Below are positions 1-5,588 of a stretch of DNA of 6,721 nucleotides, piece after piece. The notes beneath the pieces were generated by a model, which did not search any database, was not told the origin of the DNA, and was given only the letters and a program-made list of their open reading frames with translations. The translations under genes were made by a program, and so were the position numbers. The stretch's first letter is position 1. Each line of letters starts with the position of its first letter. Source of the DNA: a bacterium (GTDB lineage: Bacteria; Hydrothermota; UBA3073; JACQXS01; JAUWAR01); the NCBI GenBank assembly GCA_030601965.1, contig JAUWAR010000071.1:1-6721 (forward strand), written 5' to 3'.

Positions 1-20
1 GTCAGGAGACCTTTCCCACA
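1..20. repeat. Partial palindromic element (hairpin arm) at window edge
   Basis: The first 20 bases match the right arm of the palindromic family also seen at 1329-1351 and 2063-2109: GTC, loop AGGA, GAC, then CTTTCCCACA. The outer part of the arm and any left arm lie outside the window. If the window edge is a contig edge, the break falls inside a repeated element, which is where assemblies commonly fail. Confidence 0.7.
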
Positions 21-43
21 CTCACTATAACTTTTGCATAGTT

Positions 44-94
44 GTAGGGCAAACCTTCAGGTTTGCTTTTTGCAAGGCTAAAGCCTTGCCCTAC
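44..94. repeat. Palindromic element with two tetraloop hairpins, overlapping the 3' end of rnfE
   Basis: The outer arms GTAGGGCAA (44-52) and TTGCCCTAC (86-94) are perfect reverse complements. Inside are two perfect 7-bp hairpins: GCAAACC (49-55), loop TTCA, GGTTTGC (60-66), then GCAAGGC (72-78), loop TAAA, GCCTTGC (83-89), separated by TTTTT (67-71). The outer stem and the inner hairpins share bases, so they are alternative folds. The layout matches the elements in nadC and cmk although the stem sequences differ. The stop codon of rnfE (78-80) is supplied by this element. Confidence 0.85.
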
Positions 95-680
95 TTCTGT
101 GTTGTAACCAACGAAGAGTTCCCATTAAGAATGCGATTACAAGGAACCCTCCTGGTGGCAGTATCATAAATATAACAGGGGTTTCTGTAAATCCTCCACC
201 TAAAATAATATGACCAAAAAGTTTCCCTTCTCCAAGGATTTCTCTTATTACACCCATCAGGAATATAGCCAGACCAAATCCAACACCAGAGCCGAGACCA
301 TCCAAGAGAGACTGTCCTATTGTATGTTTATAGGCAAATCCTTCTACCCTACCAAGTATTATACAATTCACAACGATAAGAGGCACAAAAACGCCCAATG
401 CCATATAAAGGTCGGGAAGATAAGCATGCATTACATAGTCTATAATTGTGACAAATGTAGATATGATTATGATAAACACAGGAATTCTTATAGGTTCAGG
501 AATAGTCTTTCTCAAGAGTGATATTGTAAAATTTGAGAGAGTCAGCACAAACATAACAGCCGCCGCCATACCAAGTGAATTAAATGCTGTAGTAGAGACT
601 GCAAGTGTAGGACATAATCCTATCATAAGCACAAGCACAGGATTATTTTTAATTATACCTTCTTTGAAATATTTAGACAT
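78..680 (-). CDS. rnfE: Electron transport complex subunit RnfE (RsxE/NqrD family)
   Basis: Integral membrane subunit of the Rnf complex, which couples electron transfer between reduced ferredoxin and NAD to ion movement across the cytoplasmic membrane. The 200-residue product has the family's usual length and about six hydrophobic segments (roughly 12-32, 36-57, 66-84, 92-110, 127-148, 168-188). The conserved NNPVLVLMIGLCPTLAVS segment is at 12-29. Cys23 and Cys106 (in VVNCIILGR) correspond to the cysteines that hold an intramembrane iron centre in the NqrD/RnfE family. The start is ATG at 680, 18 bp after the rnfG stop. No Shine-Dalgarno sequence is visible because a heptamer repeat fills the gap, so coupling to rnfG translation is likely. 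The last residues, RARL and the TAG stop, are encoded by a palindromic repeat, so the native C-terminus has probably been replaced. The usual next gene, rnfA, does not begin within the remaining 77 bp. Confidence 0.93.
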   Translation of the reverse strand: MSKYFKEGIIKNNPVLVLMIGLCPTLAVSTTAFNSLGMAAAVMFVLTLSNFTISLLRKTIPEPIRIPVFIIIISTFVTIIDYVMHAYLPDLYMALGVFVPLIVVNCIILGRVEGFAYKHTIGQSLLDGLGSGVGFGLAIFLMGVIREILGEGKLFGHIILGGGFTETPVIFMILPPGGFLVIAFLMGTLRWLQHRSRARL

Positions 681-681
681 A

Positions 682-702
682 TTGTTAATTGATAATTGCT
701 AA
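682..702. repeat. Heptamer tandem repeat at the rnfG/rnfE junction
   Basis: Three consecutive 7-bp units differ at one position only: TTGTTAA (682-688), TTGATAA (689-695), TTGCTAA (696-702). Degenerate period-7 sequence continues to about 716. In another phase the unit is TAATTGN, the same heptamer as the nadC array at 1653-1686. The rnfG stop codon (699-701) lies in the third unit, and the rnfE ATG (678-680) directly abuts the array. Confidence 0.7.
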
Positions 703-1316
703 TTTTGACTTGTCAGGTATTTCTTGTGTTCCTCTATCCCCTCTCTCACTCCATCTGCAACTGCTCTTGATGAGATTGTAGCGGCTGTTATTGCATCCAA
801 AATGCCTCCGTCTTTCTTGAGTAAAATTTCCTTTTCTCTTTTTCCCATAAACTGTCTCTTGAACCATTTCTCATTTATTTTTACCCCAAGACCTGGTGTT
901 TCTTTTAAACCTTCAGCTGGACCTGCTGGCCTTATTCCTATAACTGTTGTGTCATTTGCAAGTCCTACAAATGTTTCTATTGGACCTCCGTAACCTCTTG
1001 GAAATACCTTGAATGCAATCCCAACTTGAACACCAGTTGTATCAAATACACCCCAGAGGGTATCTTTTATTATCTCTTCAAATCTCCTTTTTCCTGATAT
1101 CTCTCCAAGTGTATCATAGGCAATCCACAGAGTGCTATCCTCCTCAGACTGTTTAATCCCCTTTGCATCAGGAAAACATACCTCCATTAAGTTAATTTTT
1201 ATCCTTGCCCTTATATCCGCCTCTATTTTGGGATTTGTAACACTATAAACAAGCGACAATAAAAACGCAGCCCCAAGACAAACAAGGGTAAGACTTAAAG
1301 TCATTCTTGTCTTCAT
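699..1316 (-). CDS. rnfG: Electron transport complex subunit RnfG, FMN-binding
   Basis: Rnf subunit carrying covalently bound FMN, anchored by one N-terminal membrane helix with the flavin domain outside the cytoplasmic membrane. The 205-residue product has a hydrophobic segment at about 5-26. Its FMN_bind domain contains EGLKETPGLG (135-144, the ETPGLG motif, with Lys where many homologues have His). The attachment motif DAITAATISS (174-183) has Thr180 in the position that takes FMN by phosphoester linkage. The start at 1316 fits the helix; Met5 is an alternative. The leader is a truncated palindromic repeat with a hairpin, and no ribosome binding site is close to the ATG. rnfE follows 18 bp downstream. 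Upstream is nadC rather than the usual rnfD, so the Rnf genes are either split or rearranged here. The C-terminal TSQN and the stop merge into a degenerate heptamer array. Confidence 0.92.
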   Translation of the reverse strand: MKTRMTLSLTLVCLGAAFLLSLVYSVTNPKIEADIRARIKINLMEVCFPDAKGIKQSEEDSTLWIAYDTLGEISGKRRFEEIIKDTLWGVFDTTGVQVGIAFKVFPRGYGGPIETFVGLANDTTVIGIRPAGPAEGLKETPGLGVKINEKWFKRQFMGKREKEILLKKDGGILDAITAATISSRAVADGVREGIEEHKKYLTSQN

Positions 1317-1351
1317 GATTTATAAATCGAGGTCAGGAGACCTCTCCCACA
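1317..1351. repeat. Half palindromic element in the rnfG leader
   Basis: A 12-bp perfect palindrome GATTTATAAATC (1317-1328) is followed by the hairpin GAGGTC (1329-1334), loop AGGA, GACCTC (1339-1344), then TCCCACA (1345-1351). The right arm matches the ones at 1-20 and 2063-2109. The 12-mer looks like the centre of a full palindrome whose left arm is absent: the sequence changes to the rnfG start codon exactly at 1316. This element fills nearly all of the 44-bp gap between nadC and rnfG. Confidence 0.75.
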
Positions 1352-1360
1352 ATGCGGCCA

Positions 1361-2290
1361 TTATAAAACTTCCAACTTTATATCTATCGGTTTTGCAGAA
1401 TGTGTCAGGGCACCTATTGAGATATAATCTACCCCTGTCTTGGCAATTTCTCTCACATTTTTTAGAGTCACTCCGCCAGATACCTCTAATTTAGGAATTG
1501 AGAATTGAGAATTGAGAATTGAGAATTGATTTCGCATTTCTACTGCTTTTTTTATATCCCAAATCTCCCAATTGTCAAGCATTATCCTATCAATATCAAA
1601 CTTAATCGCCTCCTTAAATTCTTTAAGGTTTTCCACCTCTACTTCAATCTTATAATTGGTAATTGGTAATTGGTAATTGGTAATTGCTTCTTTTATTCCT
1701 CCTGCTGCCTTTATATGATTATCCTTTATAAGTATCATATCATAAAGTCCTATTCTATGATTTTCACCACCACCTGCTTTTACAGCATGCTTTTCAATCT
1801 CTCGTAAAAGCGGTGTAGTCTTTCTTGTATCAAGAATTTTTACAGGTGTTCCTTTTACCTCTTCAACAAACATTCTTGTAAGCGTGGCAATTCCGCAAAG
1901 ATGTGAGAGAAAATTTAATCCTGTGCGTTCACCTGTAAGAATAGTCCTTAAAGAACCCTTTATAGTCGCTAATATATCTCCCTTTTTGAATTCCTTTCCA
2001 TCCTTTAATAGTGAATTAAATGTTACATTTCCTGTAGGAGGCATCTCCTGATGGCGATAATCAAGGTCAGCCCGCCTGCCATCCGTCGGGCAGGGAGACC
2101 TTTCCCACAGCAAGTCATCCACAAGGGTAAAAACCTGCCCGGCTATCTCTATACCAGCAAGAACACCTTCTTCATTTGCGATTATATTAGCAGTTCCTTT
2201 GGTGCCTTCAGGAATAATACTATTTGTAGTAACATCCCCACTGCCTATATCTTCTTTAAGCGATTCTAAAATGATTCCCTTTATCTCCAT
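1361..2290 (-). CDS. nadC: Nicotinate-nucleotide pyrophosphorylase (quinolinate phosphoribosyltransferase), with repeat insertions
   Basis: Cytosolic enzyme that converts quinolinate and PRPP to nicotinate mononucleotide, CO2 and PPi in de novo NAD synthesis. Family motifs occur in order: RTGLNFL (122-128), LDTRKTTPLLR (153-163), GGGENHRIGLYDM (173-185), IKDNH (188-192), EVEVEN (216-221), MLDN (237-240), SGGVT (271-275) and GALTH (293-297). At 309 residues it is about 25 longer than typical, and the excess is repeat-derived. Residues about 60-87, between FTLVDD and VTFNSLLKDG, are encoded by a palindromic element. NYQLPITNY (205-213) and NQFSILNSQFSI (254-265) come from two heptamer arrays. 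All insertions keep frame and all substrate-binding motifs remain, so the enzyme may be active. The first insertion lies in the N-terminal alpha/beta sandwich, away from the barrel motifs. ATG overlaps the truA stop by 1 bp (TAATG), which indicates translational coupling and fixes the start. Confidence 0.95.
   Translation of the reverse strand: MEIKGIILESLKEDIGSGDVTTNSIIPEGTKGTANIIANEEGVLAGIEIAGQVFTLVDDLLWERSPCPTDGRRADLDYRHQEMPPTGNVTFNSLLKDGKEFKKGDILATIKGSLRTILTGERTGLNFLSHLCGIATLTRMFVEEVKGTPVKILDTRKTTPLLREIEKHAVKAGGGENHRIGLYDMILIKDNHIKAAGGIKEAITNYQLPITNYKIEVEVENLKEFKEAIKFDIDRIMLDNWEIWDIKKAVEMRNQFSILNSQFSIPKLEVSGGVTLKNVREIAKTGVDYISIGALTHSAKPIDIKLEVL
1495..1529. repeat. nadC: Heptamer tandem repeat GAATTGA x5 inside nadC
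   Basis: Five perfect contiguous copies of GAATTGA (35 bp). On the coding strand they read QFSILNSQFSI, residues about 255-265 of NadC, just before the conserved LEVSGGVT. The period of seven is not a multiple of three, so only copy-number changes in steps of three keep the frame. Confidence 0.93.
1653..1686. repeat. nadC: Heptamer tandem repeat TAATTGG x4.9 inside nadC
   Basis: Four perfect copies of TAATTGG (1653-1680) plus six bases of a fifth. The coding strand reads ITNYQLPITNY, residues about 203-213 of NadC, between AAGGIKEA and the conserved EVEVEN. It is related to the TAATTGN units at the rnfG/rnfE junction. Confidence 0.93.
2033..2109. repeat. nadC: Palindromic element inside nadC, with a second palindrome nested in one loop
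   Basis: The left end TGTAGGAGG (2033-2041) is followed by the hairpin CATC (2042-2045), loop TCCT, GATG (2050-2053), then GCGAT. The right arm is AAGGTC (2063-2068) paired with GACCTT (2097-2102), ending TCCCACA (2103-2109). Copies at 1-20 and 1329-1351 have a four-base loop AGGA in the right arm. Here 24 extra bases (2070-2093) interrupt the loop and carry their own inverted repeat, CCTGCC (2075-2080) against GGCAGG (2089-2094). The whole is translated in frame in NadC, including CPTDGRRADLDYRHQE. Confidence 0.87.
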
Positions 2291-3006
2291 TAATATTTTA
2301 TCTCTTTTAAATATAATCCCTGTGGAGGGGCACAGAGATTCTTTTTAATATGATGGTTCACAGGCTGGATTAACATTTCCTTTATGTTAATCTCTTTGCC
2401 TCTGCCAATTTCCGTCACGGTTCCAACAAGCATTCTTACCATCTTGTGAAGAAATCTGTTGGATTCAACTTCAAAGGTTAGTTCATTATCATCCTTATAT
2501 ATCTCAAACTTTTTCACACAACAGATTCCAGCATCTTTAAATGAAAAATATTTAAAATCATAGGTCCCTATAAAAAGAGAGAGAACTTTGTTCATCCTTG
2601 TTATATTTAGTTTATATCTGTATTCCCAGACATACTTTCTCTTAAGAGGACACCTGCCAATGAGTAGTTTATACAGATATACTCTTGATTCTGCATCTCT
2701 TCTTGAATCAAAATCTGAATTTACGGGTAATACATCTTTAACAAAGATATCCTGTGAAAGCAGTCCTTGAAGCCCTTTCCTTATTTTCGCCACTGGTAGA
2801 GGATTATCGGTCTTGAGATTCGCAATTTGGTTCAAAGCATGAACGCCCCTGTCAGTCCTGGCGCCACTTGTAAGATTTATTTTCTCACCAAGGAGACGAG
2901 AAAGGGCAGATTCAATTTCTCCTCTAATGGTTCGTTTCTGTGGCTGAATTTCCCATCCATAGAAGTTAGTTCCATCATATTCAATACATAGTTGATAGTT
3001 CTTCAT
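2290..3006 (-). CDS. truA: tRNA pseudouridine synthase A
   Basis: Cytosolic enzyme that isomerises uridines 38-40 in the tRNA anticodon arm to pseudouridine. The 238-residue product is near the lower end of the family range. Visible landmarks are IEYDGTNFYGW (8-18), the catalytic motif GARTDRGVHA (48-57) with nucleophile Asp52, the central ESRVYLYKL, the RFLHKMVRMLVGT segment of the C-terminal lobe, and the terminal APPQGLYL. The start is ATG at 3006, which gives the expected N-terminus. It lies 15 bases from the nearest GGAG, while an out-of-frame ATG at 3013 is at ideal spacing. This is caused by a 7-bp duplication across the start. The 3' end overlaps nadC by 1 bp. rpsA lies 9 bp upstream. 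Confidence 0.95.
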   Translation of the reverse strand: MKNYQLCIEYDGTNFYGWEIQPQKRTIRGEIESALSRLLGEKINLTSGARTDRGVHALNQIANLKTDNPLPVAKIRKGLQGLLSQDIFVKDVLPVNSDFDSRRDAESRVYLYKLLIGRCPLKRKYVWEYRYKLNITRMNKVLSLFIGTYDFKYFSFKDAGICCVKKFEIYKDDNELTFEVESNRFLHKMVRMLVGTVTEIGRGKEINIKEMLIQPVNHHIKKNLCAPPQGLYLKEIKY

Positions 3007-3019
3007 TCTTCATTCTTAA
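2999..3019. repeat. Heptamer repeat across the truA start and rpsA stop
   Basis: TTCTTCA (2999-3005), TTCTTCA (3006-3012) and TTCTTAA (3013-3019) are consecutive 7-bp units. The true truA ATG (3004-3006) and a decoy ATG (3011-3013) occupy the same place in successive units. The rpsA stop (3016-3018) lies in the third. Confidence 0.75.
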
Positions 3020-4593
3020 TTCTCCTTCTCGCTCATTATAATTCTTCTCTTTTCTGTATCTATCTCTAATAATTTGAGTTCAAGGACATCATCCTTCTCG
3101 TATTCATCACTAATCTCCTTTGGAGCTTTTGCAAGATGGGAAAATGGAACAAACGCAGTAAAGTTCATAGACCCCTGCTTTATATTCACCACTATACCCT
3201 TATCCACAATCTCGGCAATCTTTCCCTTCATTGTTTTATCCATACAGGACTCTTTTAACTCATCAAGAGGGTCCTTTGACATCTGTTTCAATCCAAGTGA
3301 TATTCTATGATTCCTGGAGTCAATCTCAAGGACCTTACACTCTACTTGTTCACCTCTTTTCAAAACATCACTTGGATGGTCAATCCTTCTTGCCCAGGAG
3401 AAATTTCGGAGATGGATAAGACCATCAATACCATCTTCAAGAGAGATAAAAGCACCAAAGTCTGTAAAAGCCCTGACCCTTCCCATAACCGTTGAACCTA
3501 CTGGATATTTTTTATCTACCTCATCCCAGGGATTAGGCATAGTTTGTTTCAAGGAGAGGCTCATTTTTTCGTGGTCTTTATCAATAGAAAGAACTGTTGC
3601 TTCTACCGTATCCCCAATCGTGAGGATTTGAGAAGGATGATTCATACGCTGTATCCACGACATTTCTGATATGTGAATAAGTCCTTCAATTCCTTTCTCA
3701 ACCTCTACAAAAGCACCATAACCTGTAATTGATACCACTTTTCCTTTTATTTTGCTTCCAATAGGGTATCTTTCTTCAACACCTTCCCATGGACAGGGAA
3801 CAAGTTGTTTCATCCCAAGAGTAATTCTCTGTTTATCTTCGTCAATTTCCAGAATTTTAGTCTTCACTTTATCACCAACCGCAAGCACTTCTGATGGATG
3901 AGATACCCTACCCCATGTTATATCTCCAATATGAACAAGTGCATCTACTCCATCCAGCTCAACAAAGACTCCAAAATCTGTAATATTTTTCACTACACCA
4001 TCTATCACACTGCCAACTTCAATTTTTGAAAACAGTTTCTCTTTCTTTTCCTCCATCTCAACTTCCATGAGGGATTTACGAGAAAACACTATATTGTTTC
4101 TCATTCTATCAACCTTTATAACATTACATCTGATATTTTGACCAAGCAACTCTTTCATCTCCTGTTTCTGTAAAGGCCTTATATCTAACTGAGAACCTGG
4201 AAGAAATGCCTCAACTCCAGAGACATTAATTATAAGACCCCCTTTTACAAGTTTCGATACTCTGCCCTCAATAGCTGAACCTGTCTTATAGGAGTCCTCA
4301 ATTTTATTCCATATCTTTGTAAGCGCTGCTTTCTGTCTTGAAATCTCAGGGGCTCCATCCTCACCCTCCATATTCTCTAAAAGTACCTCAACTTTATCTC
4401 CTACTTTAAGCTCTTTTGCATTTTCAAATTCAGAAATAGGAATTATGCCTTCTGATTTTAATCCCGTATCAATAACAACTCCTCTCTTGTCTATTTTCAC
4501 AATCTCACCTTCTATTATCTCTCCCTCTTTTATTCCAGCAAGGGACTTATCGACTAATTCTAACATCTCTTCTTTATTCATCTTCTTATTCAT
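3016..4593 (-). CDS. rpsA: 30S ribosomal protein S1, six S1 domains
   Basis: RNA-binding protein of the small ribosomal subunit that helps capture and unfold mRNA leaders. The 525-residue product contains six OB-fold S1 domains at about 24-88, 104-172, 193-262, 277-350, 364-437 and 454-522. Domains 3-5 are the most canonical, each with the pattern G-x-FV/FI followed by GL/AL-IH and an HPS segment (TDFGVFVELDGVDALVHI, GYGAFVEVEKGIEGLIHI, TDFGAFISLEDGIDGLIHL). The first two are more divergent, as in Proteobacterial-type S1 where they contact the ribosome. Full length and six domains distinguish it from the shorter four-domain S1 of many Firmicutes. The start at 4593 is supported by a strong Shine-Dalgarno site; the second Met at residue 5 (MNKKMNKEE) is less likely. 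It overlaps the ispH end by 8 bp and is free of repeat insertions until its stop codon. Confidence 0.97.
   Translation of the reverse strand: MNKKMNKEEMLELVDKSLAGIKEGEIIEGEIVKIDKRGVVIDTGLKSEGIIPISEFENAKELKVGDKVEVLLENMEGEDGAPEISRQKAALTKIWNKIEDSYKTGSAIEGRVSKLVKGGLIINVSGVEAFLPGSQLDIRPLQKQEMKELLGQNIRCNVIKVDRMRNNIVFSRKSLMEVEMEEKKEKLFSKIEVGSVIDGVVKNITDFGVFVELDGVDALVHIGDITWGRVSHPSEVLAVGDKVKTKILEIDEDKQRITLGMKQLVPCPWEGVEERYPIGSKIKGKVVSITGYGAFVEVEKGIEGLIHISEMSWIQRMNHPSQILTIGDTVEATVLSIDKDHEKMSLSLKQTMPNPWDEVDKKYPVGSTVMGRVRAFTDFGAFISLEDGIDGLIHLRNFSWARRIDHPSDVLKRGEQVECKVLEIDSRNHRISLGLKQMSKDPLDELKESCMDKTMKGKIAEIVDKGIVVNIKQGSMNFTAFVPFSHLAKAPKEISDEYEKDDVLELKLLEIDTEKRRIIMSEKEN
3021..3027 (-). promoter_or_regulatory. 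truA: Shine-Dalgarno site upstream of truA (AAGGAGA)
   Basis: On the minus strand AAGGAGA lies in the last codons of rpsA. GGAG is 8 bases from the out-of-frame ATG at 3013 and 15 bases from the true truA ATG at 3006. The spacing would be optimal for truA if one heptamer unit were removed. Confidence 0.6.
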
Positions 4594-5428
4594 AATGTGC
4601 CTCCTTTATACAGTGAATTACTTCTTTTATTATCCATACTGGTGTTGAAGCACCAGCTGTAACTCCTACCTTTTCCTTATTTCTAAACCATCTCTTTTTT
4701 ATCTCCTCTTTTGTCTCTATATAATAAACATCCTTGCCAGTAGATTTTACAAGTTCATATAACCTTCTGGTATTTGCGCTATTCTTGCCACCGATAACAA
4801 GCATTAAATCTACCTTATTGGCTGTTTCTATAGTATATTCTTGCCGTAACGATGTCGCATTACAGATTGTATTGTATATCCTTATTTCTTCTGCTTTTTC
4901 TACAAGCAGGCTAACCGCTTTCTGAAACTGACTAATAGAGAGAGTAGTCTGGGCAATAACGCCAATCTTATCCTGTTGTTTGATAGAAGTAAAAGAACTA
5001 TCCGGAGAAAGTATTTCACCATTACCATTGGTGTAACCAATTACTGCCTGCATTTCCGGATGCTCTTTCTCGCCTATGGCTATAACTTTATATCCCTTTT
5101 CATTCAATTCCTTTGCTATGTTATGAGCCTTTTTTACAAAAGGACAGGTAGCATCTATAATCTCAAATCCCTTTTCCTTTGCAAGTTTTATTATGGATGG
5201 CGAAACACCATGAGACCTTATAATCAATCTTCCTCTCTTTATGGAATCAAACGAACCTATTGGAGTAATTCCCTTTTTCTTAAGCAAAGAAACTGTCTGC
5301 GGATTATGGATAATTGGACCGTATGTATATATGGGACCATCATTCTTTTTTGTAGCCTCTTCTGCTATGTTCATTGCCCTCTTAACACCAAAACAAAAAC
5401 CAGAATGTGGGGAAAGAATAACCTCCAT
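4586..5428 (-). CDS. ispH: 4-hydroxy-3-methylbut-2-enyl diphosphate reductase (IspH/LytB)
   Basis: Iron-sulfur enzyme of the last step of the methylerythritol phosphate pathway, converting HMBPP to IPP and DMAPP in the cytosol. The 280-residue product is the normal bacterial length. The three cluster ligands are present: Cys12 (GFCFGVKRA), Cys95 (DATCPFVKKAH) and Cys189 (NTICNAT). Substrate-binding and catalytic landmarks are His41 (IIHNPQ), His73 (RSHGVSP), His123 and Glu125 (EHPE), Thr161-Thr162 and NSANT (216-220), then GVTAGASTP near the end. The start at 5428 gives the expected short N-terminus before GFCFGV. No Shine-Dalgarno sequence lies upstream, where only AT-rich repeat is found. 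It is a separate gene from rpsA, not the IspH-S1 fusion of Clostridia, but the 8-bp overlap keeps the association. Genes of this position usually follow plsC, as here. Confidence 0.97.
   Translation of the reverse strand: MEVILSPHSGFCFGVKRAMNIAEEATKKNDGPIYTYGPIIHNPQTVSLLKKKGITPIGSFDSIKRGRLIIRSHGVSPSIIKLAKEKGFEIIDATCPFVKKAHNIAKELNEKGYKVIAIGEKEHPEMQAVIGYTNGNGEILSPDSSFTSIKQQDKIGVIAQTTLSISQFQKAVSLLVEKAEEIRIYNTICNATSLRQEYTIETANKVDLMLVIGGKNSANTRRLYELVKSTGKDVYYIETKEEIKKRWFRNKEKVGVTAGASTPVWIIKEVIHCIKEAHYE
4600..4607 (-). promoter_or_regulatory. rpsA: Strong Shine-Dalgarno site for rpsA (AAAGGAGG)
   Basis: AAAGGAGG on the minus strand is six bases from the rpsA ATG at 4593. It lies inside the last codons of ispH, so rpsA initiation sits within ispH and is probably coupled to it. 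It is the clearest ribosome binding site in the window and decides the rpsA start. Confidence 0.88.
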
Positions 5429-5440
5429 AATTAAAAATTA

Positions 5441-5588
5441 AACATTAAATATCAAAAATCAAAAATACATACCATAATCATATCAAATATTAAAAATCAA
5501 ATATCAAAACTACATATTAAATATCAAAATTTCTTTATCTTTAATTTTTGATTTGTAATTTTGCATTTTAATATTTGATTTTTGATAT
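5441..5588. repeat. AT-rich heptamer-like repeat region with 15-bp inverted repeat between ispH and plsC
   Basis: The spacer is built from degenerate period-7 units around ATCAAAA/ATCAAAT, for example ATCAAAT, ATTAAAA, ATCAAAT, ATCAAAA in succession near 5482-5509. A perfect 15-bp inverted repeat flanks it: ATATCAAAAATCAAA (5449-5463) and TTTGATTTTTGATAT (5574-5588). The right arm lies inside plsC and encodes its last residues, ISKIK, with the stop codon just beyond. No promoter could be separated from this low-complexity background. Confidence 0.7.

Noticed and set aside
49..71. Rho-independent terminator on the plus strand (hairpin followed by TTTTT)
   Set aside because: No plus-strand gene ends here, and the T run is simply the linker between two hairpins of a palindromic repeat. 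In the minus direction the hairpin 72-89 is followed by A residues.
685..867. Minus-strand open frame of 60 codons within the end of rnfG
   Set aside because: It overlaps rnfG in another frame, spans the RnfG FMN motif region, and has no independent features.
1495..1686. CRISPR-like array
   Set aside because: Units are 7 bp, directly contiguous, and have no spacers; they are tandem microsatellites inside a coding region.
4586..4593. Possible IspH-S1 fusion protein as in Clostridia
   Set aside because: ispH has its own TAA and rpsA has its own strong ribosome binding site and ATG in a different frame; they only overlap by 8 bp.
4976..5434. Plus-strand open frame of 152 codons opposite ispH
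   Set aside because: It is the shadow of a well-supported IspH with all three cluster cysteines; the translation shows no family features. The other plus-strand frames fail for the same reason.
5429..5567. Promoter for ispH-rpsA in the AT-rich spacer
   Set aside because: TATAAT-like strings occur by chance in such low-complexity sequence, and no paired -35 element stands out.
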